Positions 54,754 through 64,000 of a stretch of 64,000 nucleotides of DNA are shown piece by piece. The translations under genes were made by a program, and so were the position numbers. Location of the stretch: the NCBI GenBank assembly GCA_026873275.1, contig JANTUC010000006.1, positions 1,426,001 to 1,490,000 on the forward strand. Reading direction: 5' to 3'. The first letter of the stretch is position 1. The number at the start of each line of letters is the position of its first letter. The notes under the pieces are model-generated. The model saw only the letters and a program-made list of their open reading frames with translations, had not been told where the DNA came from and did not search any database. The stretch is from Pseudopithomyces maydicus. Lineage: Eukaryota > Ascomycota > Dothideomycetes > Pleosporales > Didymosphaeriaceae.

Positions 54754-56509
54754 TGTGGTTGGTTGTGGTTCGCTACAACGATTGGCTGATACTCGAATCG
54801 GAAATAGAAATCTGAAAAGAGAACGAGTTGTGTCGTAGTAGGTTGATATACTATTGTGTTGGTATGTCTTGTTTGTATGCTCAAGCGAAAGTGTATGAAG
54901 TCACGGTGTCAATGGTCACGAGAGGTTATATACACAGTCTGTTTTCTGTCTCAGTCGCCATGCTTCTACATCATGCCCCCCTCTACGGAGCTTGCTCATG
55001 AGCTGCGGCAGTGCCCTATGGCGCCACAGCAAACCTGAGGCGCAGTCGTTCACTCGTGCGATCCCGCTCCTCCTCTGATTGGCCACGAGATCACACCAGC
55101 CACAATTCCAGCCAATCACAATACATCAAACCCGAGCCCAGCCACAAATCTGACCGCCAGACCGTCCATGCGACGCATGACGTTCGCCATGATCTCCCAG
55201 CAGAGCCCCCCGATGCTCGGTCAGGCGGTCAAAGACCGACAACCGGTGGGGTTGGGCGGTAGGGTCATCCAAGCTGAAAGCACGTTGCCACGACCAGGCA
55301 GTGGGTTACGAATGCTTCAGTTGGGGGCCAAATTTGTAAACGCCCGACATTTTGTCAGTCTTTTCGGAAAGTTTATCGCGAATGGTCCGAGTTTGGCGAG
55401 CGAAGAGCGGGTGACAAACACGGGTGCCTGCACAAGTGCGCTTATGCGTTCTCTCGATGTAACGAAAGCGGGTTGTTGTAACCGGTTAAGGTTCACTATT
55501 CGGTCAAGGCCAACTGGTGGCGACGCTTCAGATCATGCATCTGTTGCCTGCAGAGGAGTTGGATACGGGATGTAACCTTGCGTTAGGGTGAGGCTCATCT
55601 CCATGCTAGATATGTGGTGGCTACTGTTAGTGCTGTACAGCCAGGCCTGGCCAGGTCTTTCTCTCTTTGCCAACTTTTTTCGACAGTAAAGAAACATCTG
55701 GAGTACAGTACCTGCTAAAATGGTTTGTTCCATAAGTTTACGGCTTGCCACTGTCCTAGGCTGTGGCGGTTCTAGTCAGTTCTATTCGTACCTCAGGCAT
55801 TCTCTCCCAAGGGCGTCATTCGAAGCAGCCGCGTCACCAACTCTGAAAAGATGCGCCCTTTTGCACATAGAATAATCACAGGCAACAGTTTGGACGCCTA
55901 AAGTGTTGCCCTAGTCAAAAATTTGGAGTGGCGCGTGGCCTACTCCTACCATGCCCACGTTTGCCTTTCCAACACCACCTCACTACCACCTACATATCAA
56001 GGCTTGACGATTCTTGCACATCTAAATTCTTAAATAAAACGAGTTCAACTATCATAAAAGGGCAGAAGTATGTATAGAATGGCTGATAGTTGCTTCTATA
56101 TCGCACCGTGCACTATGTCGCTAGCACCCCCGAGACCCACATCGTGAACATGTCTAGCTCAGCAAAAATCGCAAAAACATACAACAGCGGGGATTCGCTA
56201 GTGGTCACCCACCTAACTACTAATCCGCCGGTACATTGCTTATATATGGCTGAGCGGACGGGAAGCCTAGTTTTCAATGTCCTATGGTCGTATGTGATAG
56301 AATTCGAAGTGAGTTCTATCTATAAATCCAGAATATCGATACTAGCTACAATGGATCTTACAAAATAGTTATATGAGAATTGAAGATAAACGAAGTATAA
56401 TAGACAGCAACTTAGAAATACAAAGGTATTTATAGCTATAAGCAAGCTGTGATCAAGAGCCTCTCAACTTCTCTATCGAAATGTCCCAGCAAATGAATGA
56501 AACCCTCCA
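54754..56509. other. Long intergenic region, no gene recognised
   Basis: About 1.75 kb. The open frame at 55168-55575 has no recognisable features. Sequence from about 55980 on is AT-rich. It probably contains the promoter of the charged-protein gene at one end and the 3' end of the NlpC/P60 gene at the other. Confidence 0.45.
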
Positions 56510-57572
56510 CTAGAATCGAATAACATATGGGCATGCCTTTTCGCTCCAGTTTTTGAAGTTGTCCTTTCTAATCTTTGTTCCAGTCTTTAGGGCATTGAAC
56601 ATGTTGTAGCCACCATCCATCATCAAGCCTACATGGTGTATGCCACCAGGGTTATTCTTACAGTCACACTTGCCCTGGATACCGATGTTAGCAGGAGATC
56701 AATCATTGAATTTGTCCAGAGCATCTTCAAGCTTCGAATGTCTTCGCTTGCTCTTGGGTGAAGAATACACATGAGACTTGGAGTCTTGTACTTACACCAA
56801 AGAAGACAGCGTCACCGGCACGGCGTTTGGAGAAAGGCACTTTCCTGTAGAAGATGAGATACAATCTTTGATTCGGAATAAATTCTAATAACATACTTGT
56901 ATTTCAACTTCTTTCTGCGTTGTGTGAGTGAGTTACATTAGAGACTAGGAGTTTGGGTACGTACTCAGATGCACAGTACATGCTTCGAGTGACACGCAAG
57001 CCTTCCTTGAAGAGATCGCGTCCAGTCACTTGGCACACCGCCCAAGAGACGAGACCTGAGCAGTCAAATCCGCCTCCAGTCTTTCCCTTGCAGTTGCCAC
57101 CAGCCCAGTGATCTGAATATGTAAGCCTCATTCACATCAAAAAAATTGCGAGGATTTTACAAGGAACGCCTTTCTGCTCTTGGGCTTTCTTCAAGATCTT
57201 CTGCCCTAGATTCAAAGTCGGTTTGGGCTTAGGCGGCGTAGAGCCTGTCTTGGGGACACAGCATTTGAAGGAATCCGGGCCTGGGCAAAGACCTGCAATT
57301 GTGGTTTTTCCGCTCCCACATTTGTCAACGAAGCGACAGTCGCCCTTTTGTGCAGCTTTCTGACAAGAGGGCTTGGTGCAGCATTTGATGTCATCGGGAA
57401 GTCCAGGGCATTTGTTCGAAATGTATGCACCGCCGCCATTCGTGCAGGACTTGGTGGAGATACAAACACCTTGTACACCGTCTTTTCCTGTACACGGCCC
57501 GTTTTTATGGGAAGCGGCGTTGACAACCGCAACGGCAGCTAGAAAGAGCGAGGCGAAAAGAGAAACGCGCAT
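56510..57572 (-). CDS. Secreted NlpC/P60 cysteine peptidase-like protein
   Basis: A predicted secreted protein of 263 residues with a cell-wall hydrolase type domain (NlpC/P60); bacterial members cut peptide bonds in peptidoglycan. Exons: 57572-57161, 57112-56965, 56914-56897, 56844-56796 and 56674-56510. Residues 1 to about 20 are a signal peptide (MRVSLFASLFLAAVAVVNAA). A Cys-rich region with about 11 Cys follows, then a Pro/Lys linker (PPKPKPTLN). The catalytic domain begins AQEQKGVPYHWAGGNCKG. It carries FDCSGLVSWA with the nucleophile Cys and GGIHHVGLMMDGG with the catalytic His, plus AGDAVFFG before it. The third exon is only 18 bases (KKLKY core). The real substrate in a fungus, perhaps bacterial wall, is inference. 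Confidence 0.88.
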
Positions 57573-58435
57573 GATGCCAGTTGAGAGAACGATTCGATTT
57601 CCCAGCGAGAGTGTAAGGGGAGAATTTCCTTGTGCAATGCAGTGTCACTGAGCACGGTGGAGCAAGAGTTATTATACTTTCCAACACGAAGACAGAAACG
57701 ATCTGGTCTCGACAACTGATCGCCCAATGGTGATCCAAAATTGAGTTCTAGACGTATGGCATGATGGCGCTGGTATCAGTTTTCGCCACTACAGCTTGTA
57801 CGGGTAGAATGCGAAGCCGCTTCACTGAATTGTGGACTCTTGATCAAACACAGAGGCTCATGAACGGCCGTACTTCGCATTTGATTCTTGATTCGCGTAG
57901 ATATAAGGGGTTTCACGGGAAAAGAGATGATGCCCCGTTGAACTCATCACCGAATACGAATAAGAACTACGCAAGTACTTAGTGTAGTTGTGGTACGTAT
58001 ACGACAAATAGTCATCAGTCACGATTTGGACGAATGAGAGCACTTGTAGATAGGTTTCAGCTGAACAGTCGAAAACGCGATCGTGAATAAGTCCGACCGA
58101 AGTGCGACACTGTGCAAAGGCGGACTCCGGTAACGTGCGGGCGTCTCACCATTGTCGACCTCGGGACCCCACGAGTCACGTGGTACTCTCGTATGGATTT
58201 GTCCATTCAAATGACTAAAAATAGTATGGGTTCGCTAAGTGGAAATTGATCCCCTCACCCCTGTTAAGATATTACCCATATGCTATCTGTCCGATATATA
58301 GTAAGTCTTGGGGAAACACACTGCTTTAAGCCATCGCAAAATGCACGTGTCGTGATTAAACAAAGGTTTTATATATACGTATAAAACCTCGACTATCGAG
58401 AACAGAATAACTAAGCACACCAATTCAATCGTGTT
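57573..58435. other. Intergenic region
   Basis: 863 bases upstream of the NlpC/P60 gene and downstream of the second F-box gene, both on the minus strand. No coding or RNA feature was recognised. Confidence 0.45.
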
Positions 58436-59890
58436 TCAGTCGGTGCGGCTGCCAAACGCCTTGAACAGACCGTCGACCGATGTTTCGACGCTTTCATACT
58501 TCATTCCATGCTCAGCCGCAAGTTTCTCTCGTCCAGAATGACCATCCTCATAAGTGTTCCCTAGGAATAATAGACTCAAATTGGGCAGGGCACCATTCTT
58601 GCTCTCGATTAGTTTCTCCAGAACCCGTAATCGTTGCGAAGCGTCGCATGTGCCTAGAGGGTCAAGGTGTAAGTCCTCTAGTGTCTGAGGAAATATATCA
58701 GATGGAATAAATTCGGTATCGGACTGTTCGTCTTCTACTAAGTCGGAGTACTGGCATCGTAAGACCTGCAATTTCTTCATACCACGAAGGTCCGGGATAG
58801 CTCGGATATCGCCGGTCAGCTCTTGTATCTACGGTCAAGTCAGTGCTGGTTTGATTGGCTGTTCAGTATGAAAACTGACGCTTTCGCCCTCGTCTATGTT
58901 TTGCAACACCAGCCTCGTGAGTGAATGCGAACAATATTCCATAACCGAATGCATAATTCCTCTCGGGTCGTATTCGGCATCCCATGAAATGCTTGCTCCA
59001 CCATTGTCATATTCGAAGGTCTCCAACGCTTTGCAATTGCTTAAGATTATGTCAATAACTTCTCTGGATACCATTGAACTTGACAACAATAGTGTCTTAA
59101 GATTTGATGTCGGTGATTTCGCAGGCGCCCAACGCCCCACACCATCTTGGTCTTCTCTGACCGATTGCAGGCTACCGCCCAGCATATGAGCTGAGAAAAA
59201 TTCTAGGTTTGGGAGACGGGTAAACACCACTGCCCACTCCCAGCCACTGCAACCCTCCGTATCATCATGGGATAGCTGCACCTTCTTGAGATTCTCGAAA
59301 GGGCCATGCGAATGTGAAATATACGTCGACTGAACGCATGCAGCCACTAGCTCTTGCAAACCACGCTGCAAGCACTCATCTGCACTGCACGGAATCATTC
59401 GAAGCTTATCGAGCGCGTGTAACTGGCTCAAAACAATTACCACGATTGGATCTGTATATCCCATCTCCATGGTATTGCGCAGATCCTCGACTATCGTAGA
59501 ATTGTGCAGAAACCCAACACCATTAGCAAATGTTAAATATCGGTCCACATCCTGAAGAGATGGTCGGACCGATGGCATACCTCCGTTATGCCAACGATGC
59601 TTTGGGTCAAAGTAAAATATTTTGTCCATATTCAATTCAAGTTCTTGGACGTAATCTGCAACTCGCGGTGTGGCGTTCAGCTCGTCGAGAAGGTTCCACA
59701 TCGTAAAATCATCTGGAGTGGGACAGATAAAGCCATACTTTTGAGTCAGGTCCTTGTGAGTAGCAATGAGCGAGGCGCATATCTGCCACGTATTTCTGTT
59801 GATTGCGGCAAAACGGAATGCGTCTTTAGGATTCAACGACTCGGCGACCAAGAGTATTATTTCGAGAGGCATGCCAGTCAGAGTTGCCAT
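58436..59890 (-). CDS. F-box/LRR-like protein
   Basis: A probable F-box protein of 467 residues in two exons (59890-58880 and 58828-58436) with a GTCAGT..GTAG intron. The N-terminus TGMPLEIILLVAESLNPKDA then FRFAAINRNTWQICASL is a fungal F-box. Irregular leucine-rich segments follow (HGPFENLKKVQLSHDD, FTRLPNLEFFSAHML, NLKTLLLSSSMVSREVIDII, CKALETFEYD, LTRLVLQNIDEG) and continue into exon 2 (LEDLHLDPLGTC, LPNLSLLFLGNTYEDG). Such proteins recruit targets to SCF ubiquitin ligases. It is not closely similar to the other F-box gene in this window. The frame is intact and the target unknown. Confidence 0.85.
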
Positions 59891-60203
59891 GATGCCAGAA
59901 CTCAGGGCTTAGGCTGATAGTTGAAGGTGAGGAAGTAGCAACACGATCTATCGTAGCGATCGCTCTTTTAAGCGGTGTAGGAGCACAACTACGCGGCTCC
60001 AGTGCTGCCTAGCGAAAGACAGTTTTGAGCCATGCTTATGTTCCTCTTACAGCTAGCGCTTCTGAACTCATCCACGTGTCTCCACGTGAGAACGTGACGG
60101 AGCGTTACCTTTTCGGGAAGAGCACTAGTTAGCGCGCCACCCTTCCCAACTCCAGCACAAACCTTGGCCACGCCCACAACCTTCCCGTCCATTGTTTGCG
60201 GCG
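59891..60203. promoter_or_regulatory. Divergent promoter region (F-box / helicase)
   Basis: 313 bases between divergent starts. CACGTG-containing sequence (TCCACGTGTCTCCACGTGAG, about 60070-60089) has two CACGTG E-box cores 11 bases apart, a possible bHLH factor site. Function is inferred only. Confidence 0.45.
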
Positions 60204-63200
60204 ATGGATGCTCTGTTGGAAGACCTCAATGACGCTCAACGGAGCGCGGTGACTAGCCCGGCATCAGTGCTCCAGGTACTGGCGCCACCAGGTTCTGGAA
60301 AGACGAAAACACTTACAGCGCGTGTCGCGTATCTGGTCAATCACGAACGTTTACAACCATGGAACATCATTGTCTGCACATTCACGATCAAGGCTGCTCG
60401 TGAGATGAAAGAGCGAATTTGTGGTTTTGTGGGTCCAGGAACGGAAAAGAAATTGATCTTGGGCACATTCCATTCTGTTGCCCGGCGCTTTCTTGTTCGC
60501 TACGGTCAAGAGATTGGCATTCCTAAAAATTTTGGTATCGCCGATACAGGTGATAGCAAGTCAATCATCAAACGGATCGTTGAACATGGAAATTATTTAG
60601 TCCCACCTGATCAGGCCCGCAGTCGAATATCTGGACTAAAAGCAAGAAATATCTCGGCAGAACAGTTTGCCGCCACTCAGAAGAAAGCCGACGATCATGA
60701 GTTCGCGATTGTCTATCTTGAATATGAGGAACAATTGAAGACACAGAATCTCCTGGATTACGACGATCTCCTAGTGCGATGCGTGGAACTGCTCCAGAAG
60801 CATCCCAAATGTGTTTCGACCATACAGGCCGTGCTCATTGACGAATACCAAGATACGAACAACGTACAGTACGAGCTCATGAAGCTTCTGGCCCAAGAAA
60901 GGGGGCGTATAACTATTGTCGGCGATCCTGACCAGAGCATCTATAGCTTCCGCGCGGCTGAGATTAAGAACTTGCTGCGGATGCGAAAGGATTACCCTGA
61001 CTCTTCTGTCATCAATCTTGAAATGAACTATCGTTCCTCTGGCTGTATATTGACCTCGGCAATGGCCGTCATCGAACAGGACGAGGCTCGTGTTGACAAA
61101 GCTCTCATTGCGACGCATTGCGTGGGGAGCAACCTACAATGCGCCACTTGGCAACTGCGCAACTTGAGGCATGGTGGATGGTTGACGAGATTCAACGTAC
61201 AGCTACACTTACTGCTGGACTACTCAAATACAACGACTATTCCATTCTCCTCCGTTCCGCTGCATTGTCCCTGTCTATCGAAAGAGCGCTTGCAAGAGCT
61301 GGGATACCATATCGCATGGTCGGTGGCTTACGATTTTTTGATCGCGCCGAAATCAAGCTGGTATTGGATTACCTTCGGGTTACCAACCAGCCGGACAGTA
61401 ACGATGTTTTGATCCGAATCATTAATCGACCATCACGAAAAATCGGAGAGACTACCGTCAAAGCTCTTGTTCAAGAAGCAGATGAGGAGAAATTAACCCT
61501 TTGGACACTCATCCTGCATAGTGCCCAAGGCAAGAGGAAACCTAGAACGAAGATTTCCAAATCTGCACAACTCGGTATTGACACCTTTGTCAATCTCATT
61601 CTCACTGCACAGAAAAAACTGCGCCAAGAAGGCTCGTGCGATCTTCTAGCTATCATAAGTCATATTATCAACAAAATCCAACTGGAAACGTATCTCAAAA
61701 GCACCCACAAAGACGATTGGAAAGAACGGTGGGCGAATGTGGAAGAACTTGTGAATCAAGCTACACAACTCGCCACAAGCGTAGCGAATGGCGAAGAAGT
61801 TGCTGACGATGCCCTGCCTTTGGTCGAGGGTATCGAACAGCGTCAAGACACGGCAGCTGACATTTTATCTAAATTTCTTGCCAATGTCACACTATCTTCG
61901 GCAGTGGAACAGCCCGGCGGAGAGGAGGTAAACCAGGTCACAATTTCCACTATTCACGCAGCCAAGGGACTTGAATGGCCGGTCGTCTTCATTCCAGCTG
62001 TATACATGGGCTCGATACCACATTCTAGAGCCGAGGATCACGACGAGGAGAGACGTCTACTGTACGTTGGTATGACCAGGGCCAAGGGTTTGCTGTATTT
62101 GAGCTGTCCTGTTAAGCTCGCTTCGTCTGAGGATACCGTCTTGTCAAAATTCGTCAGCGATCCCAGTATACAAAAGTTTTTCAGTCGATCTGGTCCAACT
62201 GTTGGCAGCCCAACTATACGGGATCTCGCACAGATCCTTCGCCGGCCATGTCCATCCGCTGCAGAAGTGCAAACAGCTCGTAGCCTCCTCGATCGCATAG
62301 AAGATGATAAATATCCACTTTCACGAGATGAAATTGAGGGGGAGAGCCTTACGCGGCCAACATGGCCGCTGGTAGTCATGACGCACTGGAACCATACCCC
62401 AAGCGATTAAAAGGTCATCATCCCACATCTAATATGGGGCCAACATCCTTTGATACGGGCCATGGGCCACGTCATTCGACTACGACACATCCAAGTATGA
62501 ATACAGGATTCACTAGTGCAAGGGATGTCAGAGCACTACAACAGGAAGCTGAGAATGCACGGATGCTTGCCAGTGCAAGCAGTTTGTCAGCTACACAAAA
62601 TTTCAATGGAATTAACGTGCTGAACAGTATGAATAAATCAGGATACAAGGAAATGAGCGGCGCAGGATCAACCAAGAAAGTCAAGTCGCGTGCTGCGGGT
62701 CAGGGCGCAATCACTGGTTTTTTCAAACGTTCCGGAAGCACTTTGTCTGAAGAACAAGAGCTACCACTTCCAGTTGCAAAACCACCAGCATTATCTCGCA
62801 CTCCAGCTCACTCCTTCAATCGCCCACTTGCCGATGCATCGTACAAACAAACAAGCACCTCTCATTCTTATCGCCCATATCAGCCTCCATCATTTCACAA
62901 CCATGGCTTGCGGAATACACCCATGATCAGCAAGCCGAAAAAACGGGCACCGGAAGAAGAATCGGGCCGCCCAAAGCATGTACTCCTTTCAAGTTCTCCC
63001 CCAAAACCGGTCGACGAGCGTAAAGTGGTAACTTCTGAAGAAAATATACAAACAGCCGAGTCCATAACATCCGGATTCAGACCTGCCTCCACATTACACA
63101 CTACCTCAATGAGCCAGCTGCAAAATCAAGTTGGTGCGCAAAGGAAGACGCTCGGTGCGCGGAGAACCATGCAAGGTTGGAGTGTGAAACACAGTGCGCC

Positions 63201-63225
63201 GCCGCGTCCGCGCCCACAGCCGTGA
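60204..63225 (+). CDS. SRS2: Srs2-type UvrD/REP DNA helicase (frame broken twice)
   Basis: A 3'-5' superfamily 1 helicase of the Srs2 type, which removes Rad51 filaments and restrains recombination in the nucleus. It is a single exon; with one G added in each of the runs 61124-61127 and 62338-62342 it has 1007 residues. Motifs in order: the Q motif LNDAQRSAV, Walker A LAPPGSGKTKTLTAR, motif Ia FTIKAAREM, Walker B LIDEYQDTN, motif III VGDPDQSIYSFR, motif IV YRSSG, motif V ISTIHAAKGLEWPVVFIP and motif VI ERRLLYVGMTRAK. The repaired joint reads THCVGEQPTMRHL. The C-terminal 290 residues are disordered, Ser/Pro-rich, and include GQGAITGFFKRSG, which resembles a PCNA-interacting (PIP) box; family members bind PCNA. 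The ATG at 60204 gives the Q motif at residue 8. Confidence 0.94.
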
Positions 63226-64000
63226 TGGGAATCATTTTCAGTATTTTTCAAGTTATCTACATGCATTGGGCGGTGTTCAAGTGTAATCATTAACGAAAAT
63301 TCTTGGGTTTTGTCATGACATGTTTTCTATCGGAGTGCTCACGTTAATGGGTTGGGACTCAAGATACGACGCGTACATAAAAGCTTAACATGGGTAGGAT
63401 AGAACATCTTATATGCACTACTTGGATTGCTTGTTCACAATTTCCGTCTGCTGGTGCGTGTTTCATCATGATAACCCTCCAATGAAGCTACGCGCGGGTC
63501 GAGTGCATATGTATAATTTTACACACCTTACCGCAAGATTCATTACACTGAAACTAGTGTACAAGTCCAACACCATATAAGTTTCTACAAATCTCCCGGT
63601 ACCACCAGGCGCGACTGATGGGAAGAATGGCCTGAGAAGATCGGGGCATAGATTAGTTCTCAATTGGCAAACAAACTTGATAGTCCCTTATGCAAGAAGC
63701 CGTCAAATTCTTTTGACAGGATAGAGAATTAGTTTTATTAAGTTCTCGTAGAATCGTATATCGTGTTATCAGCGTCTAGCCACGTGGTGATCTGACGCGG
63801 AAACTGTGTTCGCGCTATTACACCTTTAATGTGTTTGTACATAGGAGATTTGTCTTGATAGACCATGTGGCATGTTTGAGGGAAACACGGCCGCCTGATG
63901 ACTTATGTATCGCACGTGTTGGAACCCTCTCTGCTGATCAAGTATCGCTGTACCCAGAGCCTCTGGCTTCACATTGACGACCAGGGTGGCCTCAGACTTT
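63226..64000. other. 3' flank, no gene recognised
   Basis: 775 bases after the helicase. A 65-codon minus-strand frame at 63466-63663 has no recognisable features. The window ends here, so a gene could begin just beyond it. Confidence 0.4.

Noticed and set aside
55168..55575. 135-codon plus-strand frame
   Set aside because: No homology signal and no gene-like features in a long intergenic region.
1..64000. CRISPR arrays, prophage, rRNA operon, or biosynthetic gene cluster
   Set aside because: No regularly spaced repeats, phage proteins, rRNA segments or core biosynthetic enzymes were seen; the FAT1-type synthetase is a primary-metabolism gene.

Overview
This 64 kb window is nuclear DNA of a filamentous ascomycete (Pezizomycotina, probably a Dothideomycete). 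The reasons are short introns of about 45 to 110 bases with GT..CTNAY..AG signals, tight spacing of single genes on both strands, no operons, C-rich third codon positions, and gene families typical of this group. I rebuilt 24 protein-coding gene models by hand from splice signals and found one intron-containing tRNA gene. In every model the summed exon length is a multiple of three, after allowing for the one-base losses described below.

Layout. 1.3-5.0 kb: a type IIC (Na,K-ATPase-like) P-type ATPase. 7.0-9.8 kb: two convergent secreted proteins, a DUF1996 protein and a stand-alone cellobiose-dehydrogenase-type cytochrome domain. 12.3-15.4 kb: elongation factor Spt5. 16.8-23.6 kb: an F-box protein, phosphopantetheine adenylyltransferase, and a WDR68/DCAF7-type WD40 protein divergent from it. 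25.5-26.7 kb: a secreted alpha-carbonic anhydrase. 29.6-31.3 kb: a PPZ-type phosphatase. 32.8-37.3 kb: an aldehyde dehydrogenase, the N-terminal methyltransferase NTM1/Tae1, and Mediator subunit 8. 38.5-43.3 kb: an unknown seven-exon protein and an FAT1/FATP-type acyl-CoA synthetase. 44.0-47.2 kb: an AP180-type clathrin adaptor, divergent from NudC. 47.4-49.9 kb: an AT-richer island with an orphan gene lying between inverted repeat copies, a G11 tract and a tRNA-Val gene. 50.1-63.2 kb: a mitochondrial-type protein, a zinc-binding protein, a MEMO1 homologue, a charged low-complexity protein, a secreted NlpC/P60 protein with an 18-base exon, a second F-box protein, and an Srs2-type UvrD helicase.

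The genes are mostly conserved housekeeping functions (transcription, DNA repair, endocytosis, CoA synthesis, signalling) with a few secreted proteins that may act on the surroundings. I see no biosynthetic cluster, CRISPR array, prophage or recognisable transposase.

The most important observation concerns the sequence itself. Six otherwise well-conserved genes each lose the reading frame at a G or C run of four or five bases. Adding one base restores the conserved protein at all eleven sites. All shifts have the same sign. This points to systematic under-calling of G/C homopolymers in the assembly, although real mutation cannot be excluded from sequence alone. Automatic gene calls here will be truncated or split.
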